The notes under the pieces are model-generated. The model saw nothing but the letters and a program-made list of their open reading frames with translations, searched no databases and had not been told where the DNA came from. The translations under genes were made by a program, and so were the position numbers. Positions 45,453 through 54,500 of a DNA stretch of 64,000 nt are shown here, in pieces. This DNA comes from Enterococcus ureasiticus (lineage in GTDB: Bacteria > Bacillota > Bacilli > Lactobacillales > Enterococcaceae). The number at the start of each line of letters is the position of its first letter. Within the stretch, counting starts at the first letter, position 1. The stretch lies in contig NZ_MIJZ01000016.1 in assembly GCF_001730285.1 (NCBI RefSeq), forward strand, positions 186,001 through 250,000. The letters are read 5' to 3'.

Positions 45453-46523
45453 CTATTCTATAATAATTCCCTCTGAAAATCCAGATTCCTCAATCACTAT
45501 ATCTGCAAAAGAATTAGAAACTAGATCAAGTCCTCTTGGTGCTTGAACTCCTAAACTCCTCATATATGCCAAATTAATTGCACGGGAATCTAACTTACCA
45601 AAGTATACAAATTCAACAAATCTATATGTACTGTAGGAACTTTTGATATCTTGAATTACTTGCTTTTCAAGTACACATTTGTTAAGTAATCTATTCAACT
45701 CCGTATTATTCAATTGATTGGTCATTCCATATCTAGATACCACGCCAATTGAAGTAATGACTGATTGGTAATGTGCAGGACTGGTATTATTAGGATCCTT
45801 TGTTCTGTAAAAAAATATAATATCTCCACATCTGGGATGGTGTGACCATAGATTTTTACCAAAATAAACTTTTTTTAGTGCATTACCAGCTTTGTTATTA
45901 CTTGTATAAGCAGAATTATCTTCTGTTTTTAAAATTGCATCTGGCAGTAAACGAGTATGATATTCTGGTCTAATAGGCAAGATATAATTATTCTTTTCAC
46001 TCTTATCCAAAATAGGATATCCTTGATAATCATTATCTTCATAAACTTCCAAATCTCTAACAAACACTAGCTCTCCTGTCTTTGTTAGTGTTGTTATTTG
46101 TTTAAATCCAAATTTTTTAAAGTAATCAATTAGCAATTTATGATGAGAAAAAATCGTTACATAGATTTCTAACAAATTATTTTTTATCGCATTTTCAAAA
46201 ATCACTTTAAAAAATCTTTCTCCCATATAATAACCGTTCTCACTAATCTTAAAAGTTCCTATTTTTAACCTCTTTTTAGGGAGTAACGGTGAAACCATTT
46301 GACTATAATTTTCTGTCTCAATTTCCTCTTTCAAATATAAAAAACCCTGAATGTTTCCACACTCATCTTTATGAACATAGACAGGTTCATCTTGTTTAGA
46401 TATAAACCAATTTTCAAAAGTAGGATAATCTTTTTTTAAGCTTGAAAAAAACTCTTCTTCAATATTACAATTCTTAAATTTAGTTTTTTGTATAGATAAA
46501 ATATCATAATTGATCAATTCCAA
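45453..46523 (-). CDS. GNAT acetyltransferase fused to PUA/ASCH-like domain
   Basis: A 356-residue two-domain protein. Residues about 1-165 form a GNAT acetyltransferase (KRLKIGTFKISENGYYMGERFF is the acetyl-CoA motif A region; DYFKKFGFKQI is the C-terminal motif). Residues about 185-350 contain CGDIIFFYRTKD...SVITSIGVVSRYG, a pattern of PUA/EVE/ASCH-like folds that bind modified bases or RNA. The fusion next to a free ASCH protein suggests acetylation and reading or removal of a modified nucleotide or RNA target. This is an inference from architecture. It lies 34 bases after the HEPN-like gene. Confidence 0.72.
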   Translation of the reverse strand: MELINYDILSIQKTKFKNCNIEEEFFSSLKKDYPTFENWFISKQDEPVYVHKDECGNIQGFLYLKEEIETENYSQMVSPLLPKKRLKIGTFKISENGYYMGERFFKVIFENAIKNNLLEIYVTIFSHHKLLIDYFKKFGFKQITTLTKTGELVFVRDLEVYEDNDYQGYPILDKSEKNNYILPIRPEYHTRLLPDAILKTEDNSAYTSNNKAGNALKKVYFGKNLWSHHPRCGDIIFFYRTKDPNNTSPAHYQSVITSIGVVSRYGMTNQLNNTELNRLLNKCVLEKQVIQDIKSSYSTYRFVEFVYFGKLDSRAINLAYMRSLGVQAPRGLDLVSNSFADIVIEESGFSEGIIIE

Positions 46524-46557
46524 AATTTATCCCCCTTAATATCAAACTATATATGTA

Positions 46558-47385
46558 TTACTTATAAGTAATACATATATTAGGAACTTTTTCTAACTCT
46601 TTTATAGAGTCTTTTAGCGAGCTTATAGGTAAGACGATTAGATTTTTTAAATCTATATTTTTCTGAAATGGTTCACTTGAAAACAGTAAATCATCTGCTT
46701 TATATTTTTCTAATAATCGTTCATGCTTAGTATAGGCTTCAAACAAATCATCTGCATACGTATCTAAAACATTGATATAAACGGTATACATCAGACTTCT
46801 CATCTCTTCTATGATTGGATATAAATTTATTCCCTCATCCATTTTTTCTATATCTTCTTTTACTTTATTCCACTTTCCCCATTTTAGTAGTTCATTTTTA
46901 TTGAGCAACACATTAGTTTTCTTTTTACCAATTGTAAAAGTAGAAAAAGGCATTGCATTATGTATTATATAGTTTCTTAATCTCATTAAGAATCTATATG
47001 ATAACTCATTATCATACATACTAGAAAAAATAGTTTTAAACTTTTCCAACCGCTCAATATTATCTCTAGTAAAGTATTCAATCTTTTCAATCAATAATTT
47101 TATTGCTGTACAATAATTCAGAATTAATTTATTGGCAGTTTTCATAACCTTAAAAGCAGATTCCGAGTAATCTGTTAAACACTTATTAAGGTTTTCAAAA
47201 TGAAGAAAATCTAATAAATCCGTGTTTATTTCTTCAGTTATTTCGTACATCTGCCTAATTTGCTTAAATGAATGATTAACATCAAAAATACTTAATACAT
47301 GCATAAATTCAACGTCTGATAATTCATCTACGATCTTCATTAATTTAGCATCTTCACGATGTTCTACTTTAACCAAATAATACAT
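46558..47385 (-). CDS. HEPN-like protein, unknown function
   Basis: A 275-residue, mainly helical, AT-rich-coded protein. LRNYIIHN contains Arg137-Asn138-x3-His142, the RNxxxH form of the HEPN ribonuclease motif (Rx4-6H), placed after long helices as in HEPN folds. No signal peptide or membrane segment is present. AAGGAG lies 10 bases before ATG 47385. It is the first gene of the operon and has a clear extended -10 promoter. The HEPN call rests on one motif and helical character, so it is tentative. HEPN proteins are often RNA-cleaving toxins in defence systems. Confidence 0.55.
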   Translation of the reverse strand: MYYLVKVEHREDAKLMKIVDELSDVEFMHVLSIFDVNHSFKQIRQMYEITEEINTDLLDFLHFENLNKCLTDYSESAFKVMKTANKLILNYCTAIKLLIEKIEYFTRDNIERLEKFKTIFSSMYDNELSYRFLMRLRNYIIHNAMPFSTFTIGKKKTNVLLNKNELLKWGKWNKVKEDIEKMDEGINLYPIIEEMRSLMYTVYINVLDTYADDLFEAYTKHERLLEKYKADDLLFSSEPFQKNIDLKNLIVLPISSLKDSIKELEKVPNICITYK

Positions 47386-47432
47386 TAATAACTATCTCCT
47401 TATTACTCATTTAGTAAAACACTGCCAAAATC

Positions 47433-47460
47433 ATTATACCAAATATACACACAAAGTCAT
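47433..47460 (-). promoter_or_regulatory. Promoter of four-gene accessory operon
   Basis: On the minus strand ATGACT (47460-47455), 16-base spacer and TATAAT (47438-47433), with TGG just upstream making an extended -10. It lies 48 bases before the HEPN-like start. Confidence 0.65.
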
Positions 47461-47548
47461 ATATATATATTAAATTATCTTTTACAAAATTTTACATTCC
47501 CCCATTGACTCTCCACTCCACTTAAATTAAAATGGAATGAGATAGAAC

Positions 47549-47586
47549 GAAAAAAAATCTAGCCAAACGAATGTCGTTCAGCTAGA
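47549..47586 (-). terminator. Minus-strand intrinsic terminator
   Basis: TCTAGCCAAACGA (47558-47570) and TCGTTCAGCTAGA (47574-47586) form a stem with two mismatches. On the minus strand it is followed by TTTTTTTT and then CGTTC. Confidence 0.75.
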
Positions 47587-47791
47587 CAAAATAAAAAGGC
47601 ACTCTGCAGGAAGATTGGTCGTCATCCCACAGAGCCTTATACAATCAGAGTTCACCTGAATGTACAAGTTGCCCTTAGTCAATTTTCATTGACTGTTTTT
47701 ATTTTACTCAATATTTCATGAAATTACTAGTGTTTTTTCTGATGTTCTGAGTTTAATACAACAGTTCGATGCTTCTTAATTGTACTTAGCG

Positions 47792-47825
47792 CGGTTTCGG
47801 CAGGTGTCCGGAACCGTTTTTTTTT
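47792..47825 (+). terminator. Plus-strand intrinsic terminator
   Basis: CGGTTTCGG (47792-47800) and CCGGAACCG (47808-47816) form a 9-bp GC-rich stem with one G-U pair. Nine T follow. No annotated gene lies upstream, which implies an unannotated plus-strand transcript. Confidence 0.8.
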
Positions 47826-48297
47826 CGTTCTATTTTACGGTTGCGCAACGCTTTTTTTAGATTTAAACAATCGTTTTCGAGGAAGTTACCGCAAATCTGA
47901 CTTCTCTCACCATGCGTTACCTGCTGTAATGATCTGTTGATTTTGTGCTAACTTTTGACGGAGCAAGCCTTTTTTATGACAGATCCTTGCAGCCACGATA
48001 GTAACGAGGAAACAGCCGACACCTCAAGATATTAAGCGGTCACTTAGTATTTTGAAGCCAAAAACAATCAGCACGAACTGATAAATCAAGTTGCCTAGGT
48101 CAATAATGCGTATAGTAAGAAAGAATGCTATCTACCAGAATACGTAGCATTAAATCAAATAAACATTCTTCACGGCTGACTGTTTGCTCGTTACCATTTT
48201 GTAAAATATTTAATACACTATCGATACAATTTTTGTTATACTATAACTAGTTGAATAACGGCTGAAGCTCTGAAAAAGGAGTTGATGCCATAAAGAT

Positions 48298-48474
48298 ATG
48301 TCTTTATCGCTTTTGTCCTGCTTTAATGCATTGGAAAAGCGGTCCTTGAAGGATTTGTTAAAAGATATCGCTTCGAAAATAGTCGGCAGGCTTGTGGCTT
48401 ACTATATTGTCGAAGGGATTAAACTTTTTATCACTTTGATTTTTGATACAGAAAAGCAGAATGAACTCGCTTAA
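48298..48474 (+). CDS. 58-codon ORF, possible small peptide gene
   Basis: MSLSLLSCFNALEKRSLKDL begins a 58-residue peptide with a charged middle and a hydrophobic stretch (IVGRLVAYYIVEGIKLFITLIF) near the C-terminus, ending DTEKQNELA. AAAAGGAG lies about 17 bases upstream, too far for a normal start, but ATAAAGA-TATG-TCTTTAT puts the ATG in a hairpin loop. A TTG-ATG-CCA-TAA mini-ORF sits between. A tight hairpin (48490-48531) follows. It could encode a membrane-active peptide or be a remnant; evidence is weak. Confidence 0.35.
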   Translation: MSLSLLSCFNALEKRSLKDLLKDIASKIVGRLVAYYIVEGIKLFITLIFDTEKQNELA

Positions 48475-48569
48475 CCCTTAAGCAAATTAGGAAAGTCCTG
48501 CAAAGATGTTTTTTATCTTTGTGTGACTTTATCTATTTGTCGATAGGGTTAGTTCGTGATGCTAGACAA

Positions 48570-48608
48570 AAAAAGACCACTATCTGCTCAGCTAAAGTAA
48601 GATAGTGG
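48570..48608 (-). terminator. Minus-strand terminator with 9-bp perfect stem
   Basis: CCACTATCT (48577-48585) and AGATAGTGG (48600-48608) are exact complements. On the minus strand TCTTTTTTTG follows. Confidence 0.7.
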
Positions 48609-48625
48609 CAATTCGTCTTATCGAG

Positions 48626-48710
48626 CTTTAGTCAGAAATCAACTAAAGAGTCAGTGTTATCAGCACTGGCTTTTTTTGCAATCGCACTTAAGTGCGATTG
48701 CTTTCTTTTT
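48626..48710 (+). terminator. Three consecutive hairpins ending in double terminator
   Basis: CTTTAGT/ACTAAAG (48626-48648), AGTCAGTG/CACTGGCT plus T7 (48649-48677) and the perfect palindrome GCAATCGCACTT/AAGTGCGATTGC plus a T-rich tail (48678-48710) follow one another. The last two are complete intrinsic terminators in tandem. Confidence 0.75.
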
Positions 48711-48791
48711 TATTATACCTTATAAAGTATAAAAAACACAACATAAGAGATAGATAGCTCTCTTATGTTGTGCCTTTTCATCTATCAACCA

Positions 48792-50309
48792 TTATTTTTC
48801 CAACATCCCATGCTCCACCAAATAATCATGCGCAACGGTCGCCGGATCTTTTTGCTCCACATTCACTTGGTAATTCATCTCACTCATTTCTTCTTCCGTG
48901 ATCTTACCAACCAAAGGCTGCAATAGTTCTTTTAATTCTGGATATTTCTCAAGTGTCTCAGCTTTCAGCAATGGCGCACCTTGATATGGTGGAAATAGTC
49001 GCTTATTGTCTTTTAAAATCACCAAATCATACTGTTTCAATTCACTATCAGTCGAATAAGCATCCACCACGTTGACATCCCCATTATTGATTGCTTGATA
49101 ACGTAATGATGGCTCCATCGACTTCACATCGAAATTCAAGTTATATAATTTTTGTAACCCTTTATAGCCGTCCTCACGATCGATAAATTCTAGGGTAAAA
49201 CCAGCTTTTAGCTGACTTTCAACTTTTTTCAAATCTTCGATTGTTTTCAGCCCATTTTCTTCTGCGAATGATCGTTTAACTGCGACAGCATAGGTATTTT
49301 CATAACGCATTGGTTCTAGATAATCCATATTTTCTTGTTTTTTGATTTGATCTCGTGCATATTCGTATACTTCTCTTGGATCATTAGAAGTGTTCTTATT
49401 GTCCTTCAAAAAGGTTTCAAGAACGGTTCCAGTAAATTCTGGATAGACATCGATTTCACCAGATTTTAGTGCATTAAATAGGAAACTGGTTTTCCCAAAG
49501 TTTGATTTTAGGTTTACGTGGATATCGCTGTTTGCTTCAATCAATTCTTTATACATGTTAATCAAGATATCTGGCTCTGCACCTAATTTTCCTGCTACTG
49601 TGATTTCTTTTTGCTCTGCTTCTTGATGGGTATAGACAAATGAACCCACTAATAAAGCAAGTAAGACCATAAATGCTGCTACGATGCGTTTCACTGTGGC
49701 TTTCTCTAATAAATGAATCCCAAAGTTAAACAAGACCGCCAAGACAGCGGAAGAAATTGCGCCGATCAAGATCAGGTAGACATTATTTCGGTCGATTCCT
49801 AGTAAGATGAATGTTCCGAGACCTCCTGCACCGATCAGTGCCGCAAGCGTTGCCGTTCCGATGATCATAACTGTCGCTGTACGAATCCCTGAAATGATAT
49901 ATGGTAAGGCTAGTTGCAGTTCGAATTTGATTAGTTTTTCTCGTTTATTCATCCCAAAGGCTTCGGCCGCTTCTTCTAAGGAAGGATCGATTTCTGTCAG
50001 ACCTGTATAGGTATTTTGCAAAATCGGAAATAGGGCATAAATCACTAACGCAACAATTGCTGGTGGACTTCCGATACCGATAACCGGAATCAATAAACCA
50101 AGTAAAGCCAATGAAGGAATCGTTTGAAAAATACCCGTAATTTGCAGGACAAACTCAGCGACTTTTTTATAATTCGTCAGTAAAATCGCTAATGGAATCG
50201 CTATAAGAATCGCAATCAATAGTGACAGTAACGATAGTTGGATATGCTCGACGACTGCTTGGATAAAGTCTTCTTTACGAGCAACGAATGTTTCGATCAG
50301 TTTTCCCAT
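48792..50309 (-). CDS. ABC transporter permease fused to substrate-binding protein (EgtU/OpuC type)
   Basis: A 505-residue fusion. Residues about 1-225 are a permease with about six helices and the binding-protein-dependent loop [27 protein letters not shown]. Residues about 235-505 are an OpuAC/EgtU-type binding domain ([58 protein letters not shown]). Such fusions are found in quaternary-amine transporters; in S. pneumoniae a close architecture (EgtU) imports ergothioneine, others take choline, carnitine or betaine. ATG 50309 starts just after the ATPase stop, with AAAAGG upstream. Substrate undecided. Confidence 0.88.
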   Translation of the reverse strand: MGKLIETFVARKEDFIQAVVEHIQLSLLSLLIAILIAIPLAILLTNYKKVAEFVLQITGIFQTIPSLALLGLLIPVIGIGSPPAIVALVIYALFPILQNTYTGLTEIDPSLEEAAEAFGMNKREKLIKFELQLALPYIISGIRTATVMIIGTATLAALIGAGGLGTFILLGIDRNNVYLILIGAISSAVLAVLFNFGIHLLEKATVKRIVAAFMVLLALLVGSFVYTHQEAEQKEITVAGKLGAEPDILINMYKELIEANSDIHVNLKSNFGKTSFLFNALKSGEIDVYPEFTGTVLETFLKDNKNTSNDPREVYEYARDQIKKQENMDYLEPMRYENTYAVAVKRSFAEENGLKTIEDLKKVESQLKAGFTLEFIDREDGYKGLQKLYNLNFDVKSMEPSLRYQAINNGDVNVVDAYSTDSELKQYDLVILKDNKRLFPPYQGAPLLKAETLEKYPELKELLQPLVGKITEEEMSEMNYQVNVEQKDPATVAHDYLVEHGMLEK

Positions 50310-50310
50310 A

Positions 50311-51264
50311 TTATTGATCACCTTTTTCTATCTTCGTCTCTAAGAAGCGTAAAATCGTTCGATCTGTGATTTCACCGATAGGCCCTTTCTCATCAACTAG
50401 TACAACCGTTTTTCCATCTACCAGTAAGCGAATCACCGTTGGTAGATCTGTACCTAAATTCACGGTTGTTTCACTATCTACTTGTCCATCTTCTATAAAC
50501 CCAGATGCTAATAAGTCTTCCGCACAATAATTTTCCAAGTTGGCGTGTTCATGTTGGAAAAACTGTGCCACAAATTCATTAGCTGGGTGGCTTTTGATTG
50601 CTTCTGGTGTATCTGTTTGAACGATTTTCCCCTCTTTCATCACACAAATTCGATCGCCCAAAAGTAAAGCTTCATTCATATCATGGGTTACGAAAACAAC
50701 TGTGCTAGCTAACTCCTTATGCAGCTCCTTGATTAATAGTTGCAATTGACCTTTAGAGATTGGATCTAGCGCACTAAACGGTTCATCCATTAAAATGATG
50801 TCTGGTTTAGCTGCAATCGCACGTAAAATTCCAATACGCTGTTGTTCACCACCGGATAATTCAGCTGGTTTTCGGTGAAGATATTCTTTAGGTGATAAGC
50901 TAACTTTTCTTAGTAATTCTTCAGTTCTTTCACGTCGTTTAGCTTTGCTCCAGTGTTTCATTTCTGGAATCAATTCGATATTTTCAGCAACTGTCAGATT
51001 TGGAAAAAGGGCGATTTGTTGGAGAACATAGCCGATCGTTAAGCGTAATTCTTTTAGATTATAATCAATCAGCCTTTGATCATTAAAATAGATATCGCCA
51101 TCTGTTGGTTCAATCAAGCGATTGATCATTTTTAAGGTTGTAGTTTTCCCACTACCACTTGGGCCGACTAATACAAAAAATTCACCGTCTTCAATTGAGA
51201 CATCGAAGTCTTCTAATACTAATTGGTCGTTGTATTTTTTTGATACGTTTTGAAAATTAATCAT
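50311..51264 (-). CDS. ABC transporter ATP-binding protein with CBS tail (OpuCA/EgtV type)
   Basis: A 317-residue ATPase. Walker [12 protein letters not shown]-loop [11 protein letters not shown], signature [11 protein letters not shown], Walker [14 protein letters not shown] and switch His in VTHDMNEAL are intact. The last about 70 residues resemble a single CBS-like regulatory tail ([32 protein letters not shown]), known from osmolyte transporters of the OpuA/OpuC group. It is directly followed by the permease-binding-protein gene, forming a complete two-gene transporter. Confidence 0.9.
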   Translation of the reverse strand: MINFQNVSKKYNDQLVLEDFDVSIEDGEFFVLVGPSGSGKTTTLKMINRLIEPTDGDIYFNDQRLIDYNLKELRLTIGYVLQQIALFPNLTVAENIELIPEMKHWSKAKRRERTEELLRKVSLSPKEYLHRKPAELSGGEQQRIGILRAIAAKPDIILMDEPFSALDPISKGQLQLLIKELHKELASTVVFVTHDMNEALLLGDRICVMKEGKIVQTDTPEAIKSHPANEFVAQFFQHEHANLENYCAEDLLASGFIEDGQVDSETTVNLGTDLPTVIRLLVDGKTVVLVDEKGPIGEITDRTILRFLETKIEKGDQ

Positions 51265-51598
51265 TTGTTCACCTCATTTTTTCTTGTATGCACGTGCTAT
51301 TTATCTTTAGGTAATCTTTCATTATTTTTAAGTATGTTTATAAGTATACTTGAAAATGTCCGATGTTTCTAACGACTTGTTTCTATTGTACAGAAAAAAA
51401 CCTGACAACTGTCTGTCAGGTTTTCTAATTTGTTTTCAGATTATAGTAGTGAAGCTTATTCCGCCAAACGATAAATCATACCGTTATGACGACATTTCAA
51501 AATAAAAAAGCTAACTATCATATTAACTACATGACTTAGGAAGAATTTCGAGTAGTACGTTTCTTGATTATCAATTTTTTCAAACATAGGAAATTGAC
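51265..51598. other. Intergenic region between transporter operon and LPXTG gene
   Basis: About 330 bases. The right part downstream of the LPXTG gene holds no ORF. A strong terminator lies at 51397-51424. An AAGTAT...ATACTT inverted repeat near 51332-51353 lies in the transporter promoter region and could be an operator. Confidence 0.45.
51397..51424. terminator. Terminator ending the WxL-locus side
   Basis: AAAACCTGAC and GTCAGGTTTT (10-bp stem) are followed on the minus strand by TTTTTTTCTG. It stops transcription from the LPXTG gene before the transporter operon. Confidence 0.8.
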
Positions 51599-54500
51599 TT
51601 ACATACTATTTTTCTTTCTATTCTTGGCACTCATTACTATTACTGCTATTAAAATTATTGTCGCTCCGAAAAAAATTAACCAAAAGGTCTTTCGTTCTCC
51701 TGTTACTGGCAAATAAGTTGAATTTATAGATTTTTTGGAGATGGTGTCCTCACCCACCAAACGACTATTGTAAACATTTATGCTGCCAGTTCTATTATCT
51801 TCTCTCATAGTAAAATCAATTGGTTTTGTAGCGATTTGATAGCCTTTAGGAGAAGTAATTTCTTTCAATTGATATTGTCCTTCCTTCAAGTTTTCTAGAA
51901 TAAATACACCGTTTTTATCCGTTTTCAAGTTTTTTTGAACGGGTATTCCTTGACTATCATATAAGTTAAAGACCGCTCCGCTAAGAACTGTATCATCCTG
52001 CTTATCTTTTTTTATTACTCTCAAGACATGATCTTTTACTTTGTTCGTTATTGTAATGATCTGTTCTGATTCGGTTTTATCATTTACCTCAAACTTAATT
52101 GGTTCATTATTTAGCTGATACCCTTTAGGAGCACTAGTTTCTACAATATAATAGATACCAGAAGATAAATCATTGATCGCAAATCTCCCCGTCTGATCAG
52201 TAATCATATTCTTTAGTATTACTTTATGATTTTCGTCCTGTAATTCAAAAACTGCTCCTGACAGTGGCTGATTAGTATCTTCATCTACTTTTTGTAGTAA
52301 AATACTCCCTTTGATTCTCTTGTTTATCGCAGAAATTTTCGACACAGTTGTTTGTCCTTTTTCAATTGTAAAATATAATGGCGTTTGATCCAACTCATAA
52401 CCAACAGGTGCTTTTTGTTCTATAAACTGATACTCCCCAGGAGCAAGGCCACTGACTATTAACTCTCCAGATTCGTTAGTTATTAAGTTGCTTTGTATTA
52501 TTTCACCCTCTTTATTTTGAAGTTCAAAAACAGCACCTTGTAAAGCATCTTGAGTATCTTTGTCTATTTTTTCTAATAGAATCTTACCAGAAGGTTCTTT
52601 GACAACCATACTCGCCTCATTTGATACAAAAGAAAGATGTTTATTGTTGAAATTTAAGCTAGTAGAAAAACTGTTCTTTATTTTTTGATTGACCTTAGCA
52701 TTGGAAGGGAGTTTTGTCGGTACTATAATATTGATAGAATCATCGATTTCTAATTTGTTAAGAGACACCCTAAAGGCTGTTGCCTCTTTCCAATTCGTTG
52801 TCCAGTCACCAGTATCATAGTCGCTTGCATTCCTAGAATATTCTATCTCAGCATCAGGGTTACTTGACGTGATCGGTCCTTCTAATTTTGTCTCAAATTC
52901 TGTTTGAGGAAGCTTATCAAACAATTTTAAGTCTGTCACAGTTCCCGCTAATGTATTTTCCATCAACAAATTCCAACTACCATTTTCTCCAACTTCAAGC
53001 TGACTATCTATCTGATAGTCTAAATCTGAATCTGCTTTACTCAATTTTGTAAGTAACAATCCACCACTTGATTGCACTTGAGAATTCGCTGAACTATAGG
53101 CTATTTCATCTCTTTTTACATCAAAATCATGAATATCATCAGTAATATATGTTCTAAAATTAGCATTTGGAACTTGATTATATAAAGGGTCTTCAATGTA
53201 TGCCCATGACTCCACTTTCGCTCCATTTTTATTTGCATTATATGCGCTATTCGTTACGGTAACCGGAATATTGTATCCAAATCCTTCTGCCCATCTATCT
53301 GAGGCTATCCCAGCTCCTCTAGTCAAAGGAAGTGCCGTATTAAAATTGAAGCACACAACTTGTTTTAATGGTTCCGCTTCATTCTGACCACCTATGAAAT
53401 CAGTCGTTACGTTCACTCCTTCACCAATTTCTGGTACTACTATATCAAGATATGGCTCTGGTAAATACGCTGAAACTCGATCAATTGTTTTTGTAGTATC
53501 CAAAAACATCCCTGTAGGCAAGACAACTTTCATACGTCCTTCTTTATAACTGTCAGTTGGACTTAAATTATTTATATAAGCGGTATATTGTATTGAATCT
53601 CCCGGTTTAAAGCTATTCGGTGCTTTAACAGTTGTAGTAATTGGGACGCTGTCCTTAATTTTTTTTGCAAAAACACTTGTTGCGGCTTCAATATCATTTC
53701 CATCCTCATCAACGCCAGAGATAACTCCAGTGTTTTGATACTCTTTTTCTCCATCGCCTATTTTAGTTTTAAAATCTTTATAGATTGGAATTAAAAAAGT
53801 ATCTATGTCTATTTGACTTGTAGGGGAAATTTTTGCCTCTTCATTTTTATCTCCCACTTTTACACGCAATCCTGCAACCAGTATATCTTTGGGTAAATAT
53901 ATTTTATGAGCCGCATTTTGCCAATGTATACTTCCCATGGTTGTAAACATAAATTGAGTATTTTTCGCTGTAGTTCCTGATGCTCCAACATGCCACGTAT
54001 CATTTTCAGATGTTTGATATTCAACAACATATGGTACATCCTCTACCTGTAACACCGAATTAAAGTTAACGTTCAAAAGGTATAGGTTTACATGATTCCA
54101 AAATTCTTGATTATCGTGTTCATAGGCAGAATCGGTAATTGTCAATTCTCTTATTTTATTTAACGTATTAGAACCATAACTACCTGATATCCCAAATTTT
54201 CTCGACCATGTTCCCGAGTACCAAGGTGAACTGCCACTACCATCTGAAGCTTTTTTTTCTATACCAAGAGTACTTCCAGTAGTAGGTAAAAATCCTAAAC
54301 TTTGACTATTCCCTGGTTTGCCATCATAGTCTTGATCATTCTTATCTGTTAATGATAACTCCGCAGTATTAATAGGTGGTTTCGTGTAATCTGGAAATTT
54401 TTCTTTAGGATAATTCACAGTAATAGAAGGCTGATTGCTTAACAAGCTTGAGTTCGGTCCATAATCAGCATTTCGGGTCCATATAGCTTCGATACCTGTA

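Larger units (their letters stand above)
47386..48791. other. 1.4-kb largely non-coding region rich in hairpins
   Basis: This gap is less AT-rich than the operon on its left and has no ORF over 60 codons. It holds minus-strand terminators (47549-47586, 47596-47638, 48570-48608), plus-strand terminators (47792-47825, 48649-48710), a hairpin with paired arms at 48490-48531, and a 58-codon ORF at 48298. The mix looks like a decayed mobile or plasmid segment or a cluster of small RNA genes. I recognise no insertion sequence in it. Confidence 0.5.

Noticed and set aside
47386-48791. A known insertion sequence or CRISPR array in the non-coding region
   Set aside because: No transposase fragment could be translated and no regularly spaced direct repeats were found; the hairpins differ from each other in sequence.
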